Source: Choanephora cucurbitarum (Eukaryota > Mucoromycota > Mucoromycetes > Mucorales > Choanephoraceae). From it: a stretch of DNA of 64,000 bases. The notes under the pieces are model-generated. The model saw only the letters and a list, made by a program, of their open reading frames with translations, was not told the origin of the DNA and did not search any database. Of the stretch, positions 1 to 11,179 are shown one piece after another (position 1 is the stretch's first letter; each line of letters opens with the position of its first letter). The stretch is from NCBI GenBank assembly GCA_025331435.1, contig JAIWNI010000013.1:310001-374000 (forward strand). Reading direction: 5' to 3'. The translations under genes were made by a program, and so were the position numbers.

Positions 1-323
1 TTGCAACTATCAAACGTACTGAATGGTTGTAACAAGACAATTAGTATGCAAACAAAGTAGCATCGACCTAACAGCAATGACAAAATGCATTGTTTTGATT
101 GTTCTATTGTCTTTAAAGAGGGAGCCTATTAATAGGAAAGACTTATGCCAGCTTACTTTTTTAATGTGTGGCAAGAAACATTGCTGAACCTGTGTACTAT
201 GTTTCACACAACGTTCAGAAAGCACATATATACTGGATACCTTTGGCACTTTAGGATCACTCTATCCACCTAAACAGTACTTTCCTTTGACTTTCATTCC
301 ACTCTTTCAAATTTGTTTAAACT
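1..323. other. 5' flank of the subtilase gene
   Basis: AT-rich sequence without a convincing gene. The only open frame is a short minus-strand one with no recognisable features. It should include the promoter and 5' leader of the protease that starts at 324; a pyrimidine-rich stretch lies at about 280-315. Confidence 0.5.
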
Positions 324-2832
324 ATGAAGCCATCTTTCCTTGGTCTTTCTGGGGTTGTTCTCTGGGCCTGTCTAACATTTAGTCCGACAGCAGCTAAAGC
401 CACTCCTTTGAAGCATCCCAAACTGAAGAGTACTGAATCCAAAATCACTCCAGGTCGCTATATTATTGAATTTAGCAAGGGTGGTAGTAGACAAGACCAA
501 GTAATGGTTCAATCTATTGAAGAGACTTTTTCTGAAACCGTAAAAGTTACCAACAATTTCAATCACAAGTTGTTTAATGGTGCGACAGTGGACTTGCGCC
601 ATACTGATCCGGAGGTCATGGAACACATTTTGAAGCTACCTAATGTAAAGGCTGTCTACCCCATTGAGAAATACAGTCTAGATGATACTTGGACTGAATC
701 AGCTTCCTTGCAAAAGAGAGAATCAGAAGAGTTCGTAAACATGCCTCAAATTGTCGCACAAGTCGACAAGGTACGCTCTGAGCTTGGCTATAAGGGCAAA
801 GGCGTTTTCATTGGAATTATTGATTCAGGTAATATATAAAAGATGACAGTTACCTATACTGTCATATTTGTATAACACTATAACTTTGTTGATTTTTTTT
901 TTATTTAGGCATCGATTATTTGCATCCCGCATTAGGAGGTGGGTTTGGTAAGGGCTACAAGATAGCCGCTGGTTACGATTTAGTTGGTGATTATGCCAAG
1001 CCAGATGGTACACGTGTACCAGATGAGGATCCATATGCTAACTGTACAGATGGCTCTCGAAATGCTCTGGGAAGTAAGTAGCTTACATATTACACATTAA
1101 ATGCAAACAACTAATTCGAATGCAGCTCATGCTACACATATCGCTGGTATCGTAGCTGGTAGCTCCAAAAAAGATGTATGAAACATATGAAAAAGAAAGA
1201 ATGCTTTGTATATACTGCTTCTTCCTTTAAAACGCTTCCCAATAGCATATACTTATCTATCTATTATAGAACTTTTATGGCGTTGCTCCAGAAGCCACAC
1301 TGGGTGTCTGGCGTGTATTTACCTGTAAAGAAGATACCGATACTGATATAATTGTCAGGGCTATACTTATGGCTTATGATGCTGGTGTTGATATTATTAC
1401 TATGAGCATCACCAAGAACTCTGACTTTAGCTATGAATCTCCTATTACTCAAGTTATCAAAAAAGTTGTTGCTGAAGGTGTTCATTGTAAGTTACTCTCA
1501 CTACTATTTCTTTTATTTTCAACTATCTGTTTCATTGTCTAACTCTTGGATGTTTGCGGGATAGTTGTCAACTCTGCTGGTAATGATGGATTTGGCGGAC
1601 CATTTTCTGTTGGAGATCCAGCTTTCAATACCAATGTATTGTCTGTAGGCGCCATGAGCCTTGGAGAATACAGATTAGGGTTTGTTAATTTGTCTTCAGA
1701 TGTTTCTCTAAAATTCCCCATGTTTGGCTCACATGCCAGAACTCCAGAGGACGGAGAGCTTGTGCTTGGTGATGCTGGTATAGATGAACTAGCTCCAGGC
1801 TGTGATCTTGAAGATATTCCTGACAATGTTAATGGCAAGATAGTCATTATTCCATCTGGTGCTTGCAAAACTGGCAGAAAAGCTGATATGGCTTCTCAAA
1901 AGGGTGCTATTGGTCTCCTTGTCTATGGCAAGAAGATTGAAGCTAGTTCTGTTGAAAATGGCAACACGAAGATTCCTACAGTTATCCTTCAGGCTTTACA
2001 CGGCCAAACTATCGTTGATTTACTTAAGGCAGGCAAAAAGATCAACATCAAGTTCTCTACTAAGAATGAGCCAACAACCGCCGATTTCTCTTCCATAGGC
2101 CCTAACGCTGGTCTTGATCTTGTTCCACGTATTTCTGCCATAGGTGAATTTGTCAACTCAACTCTTCCTCGAGAAAGAGGTTACTATGGTGTAATGTCTG
2201 GAACTTCAATGTCGGCGCCTTTTGTTGCTGGTTCAATTGCTCTTTACCTAAATGCAATTGGAAAGAAGAAGCAGTCTGTAAAATATGTGAACGAAGTCAT
2301 TCAAAACTATGCTCGTCCATACAGCTCCGAAACGTTCCCTATGATCGATAACCCTATCCGACAAAGTGCTGGTATGATACAAGTGTATGATGCTATCACC
2401 CAAGGTGTTCATGTTTCTCCTTCTCAAATAAGTTTCAACGATACTGCCAGCAATGCGTACAAGACCCAGAAAATCAAGATCACCAACAATGGAAAAGATA
2501 TTATTCAGTTCGATATTGTGAATGATGTGTCCCTTGGTCTTTCTATAACCATATCTGAAGATGACAGCGCTTTTGCTCTCCGCGATTTTGAGGAAGTAAG
2601 TGCTCCTGCCAAATTGAAGTTCTCCAAGAAGTCAGTGAAGCTCTCTCCGGGGGCATCTCAAGAGATCAAGATAACTGTAACCCCTCCTACTGGAGACAAA
2701 AACAATCACATCTTTTATGGTGGCTATGTTCATTTTAGTTCCAAACAAAAGGAGAAGAATGTAGATGTAAGAGTCCCTTATATAGGTGTCAACAATGATA
2801 TGCGCAAGCTTCCCGGTTTCAAATACTATTAA
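324..2832 (+). CDS. Secreted subtilisin-like serine protease (S8 family, PA domain, 5 exons)
   Basis: Spliced from exons 324-828, 909-1073, 1126-1175, 1270-1486 and 1565-2832; the total is 2205 nt, giving 734 aa. In order I see an N-terminal signal peptide, an I9-type propeptide (GRYIIEFSKGG onward, about residues 45-125), and the peptidase S8 domain. The catalytic triad is Asp in DSGIDYLHP (spanning the exon 1/2 junction), His in THATHIAG (exon 2/3 junction) and Ser in GTSMSAPF. A protease-associated (PA) insert lies between His and Ser (around the VNGKIVI and GAIGLLVYGKK stretches), and a C-terminal Fn3-like region follows. This order is that of Vpr/C5a-peptidase-like subtilases, which are secreted and hydrolyse extracellular protein. 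An Asn that fits the oxyanion hole is present in NSAGNDG. All four introns are GT-AG and 50-95 bp. It stands alone at the window edge, so no partner genes can be inferred. The family call is very secure; the natural substrate is unknown. Confidence 0.95.
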
Positions 2833-3890
2833 AGTATCAGTATTAGTTATTCCCATAACTATAATGCCTTTGCATTCGAATGTATAGTAATATTAGTTTG
2901 CTTTAATTTTGGTTATATAATCAATTGCTTACAGCTCTAGCGAGGACAACAATATTATAACTGCCTTGTTCAGTTGATCTCTGAAAGGTGAATGCCATTT
3001 TTTTTGTTCTGCTTTGCTTAGTGAATGAAAACATAATGAGCGTCCTTGACAGCATTCATATCACGACCCCATACGGCACTACAAGTTCTGCACTTGGGGA
3101 TTGCATGTATTTTTCGCAATGATCTTCAGTCAGTCACATTATTCAAAGTTTTGATTTTGCACATAAACAGATTTAGTTTGATCATCTTATTTGCTAGCTT
3201 TTGAATAACCTGTGTAATTATCTTAGTGGGAGCAGCGACTTCTCCTCTCATAGAAGAACCAAATGTTGCATTTTCATAAGCAAGGATAATTGTGCGAGGT
3301 TTTGTATCATAATTTTTGGGAAGAGAGGGTACTTTTTTAGAATTGTTTGCTTGCTTAGTGCCAACAATGTTGTCCTTGACATATTTCTTACTTCCACGCA
3401 ATAATCTCTTTAATATTTCATAAGTAGCTTTTTATTTCTTGACGTAGACGTGGAACTTTGAAATTTAGTTTGGATTGGCTTACAGATTGCTACGCAATAA
3501 TACAACAACATGAACTCGTTTCAATTCCCAAATCTTTTGTATGTCTCATGAAATCAAATTTCGGAAAACTAACGAATTTCGAAGAGCTTCAAGTGAAAAA
3601 GCTGTCATACAAGTCAAACATCCACTCCATGAACATTGTTAGGGAAAGCCATAAACACAAAATTTATGAATTGTAATTCAAAAATATGTATATGAAGCTT
3701 TTCAAGAAGTAGCTGTTTTATAATGAAAAGCTTTGCTAATAAAAGAAGAGGAGATAAGAGTTTCAGACAGTTCAACAAATTTCTTGAAGCTCTATATAAT
3801 ATTGATAATGGAATGAGGGTTCTGTTATTGTGTTTTAGATACAAACTGACAAGCACTTCTAAATCATCAATTCAAATGTAGTTCGTGTTA
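2833..3890. other. Intergenic region, no gene recognised
   Basis: About 1 kb between the subtilase stop and the left end of the inverted-repeat element. It holds a few open frames of under 100 codons on both strands (3126-3401, 3458-3676, 3614-3856). None has a domain, signal peptide or splice pattern I can defend. Confidence 0.5.
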
Positions 3891-5162
3891 CACCGATCAA
3901 AAATCAACCACGTATTTACGTGCTAGAACAGATTGGACGTCCTCGTAAACCTTTATCCGCCAAAAAATCCCAAAAAGGCAGCTTGAGTGACAGTTTTTGG
4001 AGGAATAAATGTGCGATTACTATTTTCGACCAAAAAAACGCATTTTGAACACTTTCTTCCTTTTTGAGCAGAGTGGTGATACGAATTTTTATAATTCGAT
4101 GCCCGTCGACTTACTCTTGCAGGCTTAAAAAGTTGAATGCCTACAATATCGACTTACTTTCAAATATTTTTCTTTCGTTGTAGTACGGTGCTTCCATTTT
4201 TGAATAGAAAATAAGACATTATTCTCAAGACAAATCAAACTATGGACTTTATTGGACGAAGAAAAAGAACGGTGTTGGAAAATTAAAAAAAAAAAAAGAG
4301 TTATTTCCAACTTATCAATTTTCTCTTTTTCTTTCTTTGTCGTTTTGTTTTATTTCGTTTTATTTTTGAATAAGTACCTCTATTCTTGAAGTAAGTAATT
4401 CAAAAGCTTTCTCATTGCATTATCTAATATTTTTTTGTTACAGTTGATATTAGTTTTATATTTTATATGTTCTCTCAAGTAAGAAGATAAGTTGAAAAAA
4501 CAGGTAAGGTTAAATACGCGTTTCTCAATACTTTTTTACTGACCATCGCTTTACTTGCAGCTTTCAACTTGTTACTGTGAGCAAGTACTACATACGTCAC
4601 CAAAGGTATTTAGGCACTGATTCTTACGACTAGCTCGCTTTTATATTCAAATTGCTTGGAAGACAAACAAGTATGTATCGCTTAATCCTTATTTGTAAGC
4701 TTCAACTAAAATTTTTACATAGACCACATCTATCGCACCCGTTATGATCTCGCTTTACATTTAGCTCCAAAATTCTCTTTGCAAATATCAAGGTAAGGAT
4801 CATTTAGTTCGATATAGCAACCAAAGGATACCCCTTGTAGCCATTATACTGCAGGCAGGCATTCCATTACCGTAGCTCGTTATCATCTTAATATACCAAT
4901 TTAAAAATAATAAAAGCCACATTTTTATAAACAATAATCCAATCAAACAAAAGGCCTAAAGGCTAAAAAAAATTGAGCTTTAAAATGAAGTAGCACCATA
5001 AGTCCAAAAGCGTCATCTCTACTTGAAATTTTGATTTAAACCCCTACCTTTGTGTAACGAGGGAGCACGCCAGAACGCCTTCGTTGGTGTTTTCGAGGAC
5101 GTTTCGAGCACAGCAGAACCGGTGTGCTGGCACGTAAATACGTGGTCATTTTTTGATCGGTG
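3891..5162. mobile_element. Non-autonomous DNA transposon with terminal inverted repeats and TA flanks
   Basis: The left end (3891-3924) and the right end read on the minus strand (5162-5129) are near-identical for about 34 bp. Both begin CACCGATCAAAAA, and both contain the 14-bp palindrome CACGTATTTACGTG (3909-3922). A looser match (GACGTCCTCG versus AACGTCCTCG) continues to about 70 bp. The dinucleotide TA lies immediately outside both ends (3889-3890 and 5163-5164), as expected for the Tc1/mariner/pogo superfamily, which duplicates TA on insertion. The 1272-bp interior is AT-rich and has no open frame above about 60 codons, so there is no transposase and the element would need one in trans. 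The repeats and TA are seen directly; the superfamily assignment is inferred. Confidence 0.75.
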
Positions 5163-5164
5163 TA

Positions 5165-5685
5165 AGTTGCCATCGCACTTACTTGTCTGTTTGTATTATT
5201 GTAGTTGGTATTTGAAGCTTTAACTAGTTCATCTTATGTAATAGACTTGAGTCCAAAAAATGTCTTGTTCCAGCCTCAACATTCTATAGACTGACTTTTT
5301 TTTTCTTGGGCTAAAGATCTTTTGCAATGATGTCCAGCTCTTCTAGATTTGACTTAATACTGCTTATTCTATCTTTCACATTCTAATCAATCTCTATCTA
5401 TTCTCCTCTTTCTCTATGCTCAACATTTCTCGAGAATTGATCAGAAACCTGTCTAATTCGTTTTTGAAAAAATGCATAATTGAAATTCCTTTTCTAGAAT
5501 AAATTGTTTTTGATAGACCAATCAATCTGTTTCAATGACCTAATTAACTATTTCAAAAAACTATTTGGATAAAAAATAACCTAAAGAAAATTAGACTCAT
5601 TTAATTGGCTTTTTTTTTTTTATTTTTCTCTTCTTTTCTTCTCTCTTTTTTCAAGTGAACTAAACAAATAAGAAAAGAGTGTGCA
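5165..5685. other. Intergenic; likely promoter of the 151-aa orphan gene
   Basis: The region between the right end of the element and the next start codon. The last 70 bases are strongly pyrimidine-rich (T and C tracts ending at about 5655), the usual leader type of genes in this window. No coding potential was seen. Confidence 0.4.
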
Positions 5686-6141
5686 ATGATTCATGACGAT
5701 AAATGGAATTTACTGGCCGACCGTGATGAAGCAATCAAAGTGCCACCACCTTCACCGCAAGACGCTTCCATGCTTGAAGCAGTTTTTTCAAATCATTTGT
5801 CTGCCAAAATTCATGCTGTAGTAAATTCTAGTCATGGCATAGACACAAATACTGCTCATGCACGTACTTTGGAGAGGTTATTGTCTTGCAAGAAAAGACG
5901 TCGTTTTCGTTCTTCTGTAGCAAAGAGACCATCTCGTATCCCTATTTTGTCTTCGCGTATCTACAAAAACAAAGCTACTCAACAACAGGATGCATTGACA
6001 AAAGCTTTTGAAAGAATACACATTTCTAAATCCAAGAACTGCTTAAATGGGTTTACTACCAACTTAATCAACAAATCCAAAAACAATGACATTAGCGTGA
6101 AAGAGGCTTTATTACAGAGTTTGAACGATATGGAGCTGTAA
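5686..6141 (+). CDS. Hypothetical basic protein, 151 aa
   Basis: Single exon of 151 codons that begins 30 bases after a long C/T tract, the context seen before real genes here. I do not recognise a family. The product starts with an acidic/proline patch (PPPSPQDASMLEAVF), then a highly basic patch around residues 69-85 (CKKRRRFRSS, KRPSR) that could be a nuclear localisation signal. It ends in a short acidic helix-like tail (VKEALLQSLNDMEL). There is no signal peptide or membrane segment. It lies isolated between two gene-poor stretches. It could be a small nuclear or chromatin-associated protein, but nothing in the sequence proves that; a chance open frame is possible though unlikely at this length in AT-rich DNA. 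Confidence 0.5.
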   Translation: MIHDDKWNLLADRDEAIKVPPPSPQDASMLEAVFSNHLSAKIHAVVNSSHGIDTNTAHARTLERLLSCKKRRRFRSSVAKRPSRIPILSSRIYKNKATQQQDALTKAFERIHISKSKNCLNGFTTNLINKSKNNDISVKEALLQSLNDMEL

Positions 6142-8581
6142 CATATTTTTTTGTATAAGCGAGTATATTTATTGATGAGCTGCGATTCACTTTATCCTGA
6201 TCATTATTTCTATTTTTTTAATCATAATAAAGTAAAACCATGTATCTAATATGTTTCTGGAGTAGTGTTCTTTCCGTCTTCTCCCTTGACTGCGAAACAA
6301 ATAAAGCATGCTAGTAAGCTACAAGTAATTGTTAGATGAAAGAACATTTTCTCTTCAATCAAAAACAAACAAAAAAAAGTATATTATGACCATGGTATAC
6401 AGCAAGATTCGCTTTTAGCAACTCTCGAATTCTTATGAAAAATGACGGATTCAGGCTTGGGTGTTGCCTCGTAAACTAACAATAAGCACACAATAAGCAC
6501 ATGATTTTCTCGAGCTTCTTTTTGCAAACATTTGTACCTATCTCTCGAGTAGACAAGGTTCGTGTGATTTGTGGTGTAAAGTATCGCTCCGGCATATCAT
6601 GCTTATGTCGATCCTCTAAATAGTTCATCTTGTCTACTACTTTCTTTCAAACAAACAAAAATCAAAGTGAATGCAAACGAAACAAAAAAGAGAAAGAAAA
6701 AAAAAAGAAGAGAAACTGTTGAAGAGACAACAATAACAAAAAAAGAGAAAAGGCATCAGGACATGGTGGAATAGAAAAAAAAATATTACCCAAATTGCAT
6801 GATTCGAGCCTTTAAGAGAAATAAGAGTGTTACACTATCAAAACAATGAATTTTAAAGATAGTTTTTTTATCGTCAACAATAGATGCTACAGTTGACTCA
6901 ACAAGTAAATAACTGGTTTTTTGTTTTTTCTTAGCAATTGTATTCATCAATGACTGATAAGTCCCAAGATATAAATCAGTTTGAATAATACGTTTAGCAG
7001 AAGCTCAAGAAATGGATCGTTATATCATTTTAATTTATTGATGCAAATTTCACTCCTCAAATTGTGTTTCTTGAAGACATACAATGTAGCTATCTAAAAA
7101 CAAGTATTCGGCCTCGAATAGTGCTAAATGAACACAATGCAATAGCAGCCCTTTTTCTTGATATATACTTGGCCTCCACATTGATATTGTGCGAGACTAG
7201 ATACAATAGACTTTACAACCAGACGAAACACATATCCAAAAATTTCGCTACCTACATTCTATAGAGACATAAGCTTTATCATCACCGACAAAAATTTGGA
7301 GGTGCGAATGGTAATTGTATTATTTTGTTATGGTTGCTCATGAGCGAAGGCACATTATTTTAGATTCGCCTCTCTGTCCGTGCTATTGATGGGAAAAGCA
7401 CGAAACTTTTGCTACATAAAAATGGCAATCACTAATGTGTAACTCAAGTGACTCCTACAGATATATATCTAAAGACATTCTGCTACAATCCTTGTCATCA
7501 TATGCATTTATTCTTGATACCACTTTCTATTTCAACAAGTGATCCATTAGATATAGCATGGCTTTTGTTATACGGTAATGCCTACAAATCAAAATTGCAC
7601 CTCTTCAACTTAAAAGAAAATAGAATAGAACCGAATAGAGCCTGCAGCTATAAACCATGCCGTTATTGGTCTATGTAAACTGTTCTTTATACATCCTGTT
7701 ATTGTTACACTCCGAGAAGCTTGCAGTTTGAAGACTATGATTCACAATGAGATACATTGACTAAGAAGGGGTATATTTATCCGAGTTATAAATAATACAC
7801 TTTACTATATGTGTCGAAGATGGTTTGGCAAGTGTTTCCGTTGTTTCACTGAATTAAATAATTACAATATATTGTAGAGATACAATTTTTCCAGTTATTG
7901 AAACTTGTAATTTAAGTAATGCATGTGTTCACTATAGAGCATCAGCATAAATTAAAAAAAATGGTTTCCTGTCATCTTGCCAAAATTACTACAAGTTTGT
8001 TGATGAAGAGATCAGACAGGAAGAACTATCAATTCATAAACCGTCAGAAGACTATTGTCTGAAGTCCTTGAAAAGAAGCTAACTAAAGTAATTGCTCGGC
8101 CAGCCGGCATCCAAAGTTGAAGCAGTTGATTAAGATTAGGGCTTCAAAAAGGTTGAGGAAACAAACCTGGCAATTGTGTGATTGGCATCATTTTCTGACA
8201 GATTTGGTGCAACTTTCGCATTAATCGGCTGAAGTCAAAATCTCTAAATGTTGCCTTCTATCATTTATGTTGAAGGACCCTACAAGGTCGGTATGTTGAT
8301 TACTATGTAATTGAAAGTGAGGATAAGTTTTATCATATGAGGCTCGATGTAAATATTTTAGAACGTAGCTATCTATATGAACAAATAGAGAGATAGCTAA
8401 TTTTAGTTTCTTTTTTTTCCCATTGTCCAAAGTCTTATTCTGTTTCTCTTTTGCATAAGTAATTGTGGTACACAATGCGGTGTCTTTTTTGGTCAAGAAT
8501 AACGGATGAATTAATTTTTCCGCTTCAGGCCGTCTTCAGGGAAAGCCCGCAATTCCCACTCTTCTCTCACTCATACAACAG
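6142..8581. other. Gene-poor intergenic region
   Basis: About 2.4 kb of AT-rich sequence with A-rich and purine-rich tracts (for example 6660-6790). Short open frames at 7064-7264, 7448-7678 and 8221-8496 (minus) show no domain, no consistent splice sites and no conserved-looking protein. I see no RNA gene. Confidence 0.45.
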
Positions 8582-9158
8582 ATGAAGAACACAAGCGAGC
8601 CAAAGACAGCTGCCAAGGTTGGCCGCCAAAGAATCTACACTAATGAGCAACGAAAGGAGCGTAATCGCAAGGCGCAAGCAGACTTTCGAGTTCGACGAAA
8701 CAAATATACAAAATCACTAGAAAGCGCAATGCTGCAGTTTGAGATCTTGATCAAGAAATTGAAAGAGGAAAACTCAAAACTTGCTGAACGAGCACAAAAA
8801 GCTGAGCAGCGTTGCAACGATCTACATGCACAAATGAGCCTAATCCAGTCATTACTACATCCTGTTTCGATGGGTAACCAAGACGTGCAGGTCCTTGCAG
8901 ACACAAGTAAGTTTTGCCATGATAGGCTCACTAATAGTAAGCTGATTATGACTTTGTTTCTTTGTAAATCTAGCCAATAAAAACACCAGTATTGGACTTG
9001 ATCAAACAGTGTCAAATTCATGGATAGATCCCAATATACCCATTATAGGCAAGTTAGAGCTTTTGTTAGAGAAAAAAAGAGAGGAAGAAAGAGAACAAGT
9101 GATCCTAGAGTACCTTCTTTATTTGTTATTGCTTATAGGTAGTCCGTTTCTCATATGA
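8582..9158 (+). CDS. bZIP transcription factor
   Basis: Exon 1 is 8582-8906 and exon 2 is 8974-9158; the intron is GT-AG and 67 bp, and the product is 169 aa as modelled. The basic region carries the bZIP signature N-x7-R (Asn28, Arg36, within ERNRKAQADFRVRR). A leucine-zipper-like coiled coil follows to about residue 95 (KYTKSLESAMLQFEILIKKLKEENSKL and heptads after it; this segment is described by position rather than in full). Such proteins bind DNA as dimers in the nucleus. The basic region has Ala-Asp-Phe where most fungal bZIPs have Ala-x-Arg-x-Phe-type patterns, so the target site cannot be guessed. The last part has an alternative: 9051-9138 looks like a GC-AG intron (GCAAGT at the start, TTATAG at the end). 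Removing it keeps the frame and the same stop, and would shorten the protein by about 29 residues. Confidence 0.88.
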
Positions 9159-11179
9159 CCACATTTACAAAGTATTGGCAAGTATCATTTCATTTACATG
9201 CTGAACTGTCTGATCCTAGTGTTCTTCTCTTCTCTTTGTAGGTTGTTCATAGTAAAGCAACAGACTAGTGTCACCATCCATTAAAAGAAATAAACGATGA
9301 TAGGTTTACATTATTGTGGCTTTCAGTCAGCTGTTGCTCAGTACCTTCTATCAAACCTGTTTGTTTATATTCTCCTAACTTTGGACTACATCTTCTTGAG
9401 TTTTGCAAATTTGAGGTGATGAAATTTGTGCACCCACTTTCAGAGACACAGAGCTTGTAACACTAATTAATGTGATGTTTTTTTAACTGGAAAAACTTGT
9501 CTCTATTCAAAATTGCTAAAAATTATGGCGCTACATTTGACAACTTTTTTTCTAAAAAAAAGTTTGTCAAACATAAAAAGATAGCGTCCTGTCAAAAAGT
9601 ATAGTGTATGCTATATATAGATAGTTAACGAGACATTTTGGAAGCAAATAACAGAGAAAGACTTACAAATACTCATACTCATTAGAATCTGTTTGGTCAT
9701 TAGGCAATGTCCCTCTATACTGGTCTGTTAAATGCGCCAAGCTGTGAGTCTAATTGGTTTCTATCTGCGCAGGCAATAGGTAACGTGTTTACCAACGCCA
9801 CAGAGTTTGATCTATGGTTCTTTAGATTAAGAGCAAAAAAAGAAAAATATCTTCTGTGTGCATATTACTAATACATCAAGTGTCTCTTGAGCTTCATAGC
9901 AAGGGTGAAAAGAGATATAGTGACAAACATAAACGAGCAAACATATAACTCTTTACGGTCGATGATATCGTTTAATGTTCATACCAGGGCCAGTGCAATT
10001 TTCCCAGTAACTTCTTTTAAAAAACTACATTATTAATAAGCACTGTTCACTTTAACAATGGATTCCATATCCGATTTAAGACTTTTGAAAACAAACACAG
10101 GGAAATTAAGAAAGAAGCATACGGAAAGGCGTTATTGTCTTTTTGCGCTCAATCTCCGACGCACCGGCAAAGCTAAAGAGATATAAGGAGCGGGGTGACG
10201 TACAAACGGATTAGTAATAGCGGCTCAGGGCAGGTATTCTCCAATAAGCGCCGGGCCCGTTCAAGTGATGATACATTCTGTTTTCAAGCGCGTACGTTTC
10301 CGCGCCAGGCAAATGAGGTAATGATTAGCAGGACCTTATATTAACTTATTAAGTATGTTGTGTTTGTGTAGGCGGAACTTATATTTGTTCCTGTCCTGAC
10401 CTCACGTGTGGGTCTTTAACCAGGTTAGAGCAAGTTTCATGCATGCATTCATTTTGTCTTCTTTATTGTCAGAAAATAAACTAATTGAATCGCATGAAAT
10501 CCAACCTATGTTTTATCTTCAGGTTCTTTTTTCGGCATCCGGATAAAATGTCTTGATCAGTGGCGATACAATTCTAGATGCCGTAATCCTCTTTTTTCCT
10601 ATTTAAGAGCTGTCAACTGTAAGATAGACAATGTACCTGTCTCAATTAGCTGCTGTTGAAAATACCACGGAAAATGAGATCATCTTCAACACTTTTTTCG
10701 ATGGAAGAAAATAGGCCCTTTGGTGATTTGTAATTTTCGTTTGATTATGCTAATTAAAACTGAGCAGTTTTTTTAGCTGAATGCTAGAGTGTACAGGGTC
10801 CAGAAAGTGCATTTAGATCAAAATAGATTATGCTCCATACAAAAAAGCACCTATGGAGAATAGAACGTGTAAAAGATAAATAAATAGTAAAGTGTGGCAA
10901 ATAAACATGATAAGCCTCATTATGACTACATACCATCAACAGCAATAAGACAAAATCTACAACAGAGAAATTTTTCAAGGTCCTTAAATAGCTAAATATA
11001 GAAAAAAAGACTCACGTAAAACGGTGTCAACAAACCCAATCTATGTAACACACGGGGTGGTTTATCCAGGCGCACACACACAAAGCAAATGTATAAGAAC
11101 ACTCCATTGAATGTTTGATTTTTCTTTTTCTTTTCTCTTCAATTAATACAATAATTTTTTTTTAAGAAAAAAGAAAATA
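9159..11179. other. Intergenic region upstream of the Zn2Cys6 gene
   Basis: About 2 kb without a supported gene. Within it are a near-perfect hairpin at 9536-9571 and a locally GC-richer stretch at about 10125-10325, both listed separately. The last 60 bases before 11180 are T/C- and then A-rich, typical of leaders here. Confidence 0.45.
9536..9571. repeat. Hairpin-forming inverted repeat
   Basis: The left arm TTTGACAACTTTTTTT (9536-9551) pairs with the right arm AAAAAAAAGTTTGTCAAA (9554-9571) with one unpaired base and almost no loop. A weaker outer match (GGCGCTA at about 9528 against TAGCGTCC at about 9582) suggests the fold extends. It lies 380 bp downstream of the bZIP stop. It could be a fold-back element remnant, or a structure in a long 3' region. 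Confidence 0.5.

Noticed and set aside
3126..3856. Short open frames on both strands between the subtilase and the inverted-repeat element
   Set aside because: Under 100 codons, overlapping on opposite strands, no recognisable domain and no introns that lengthen them.
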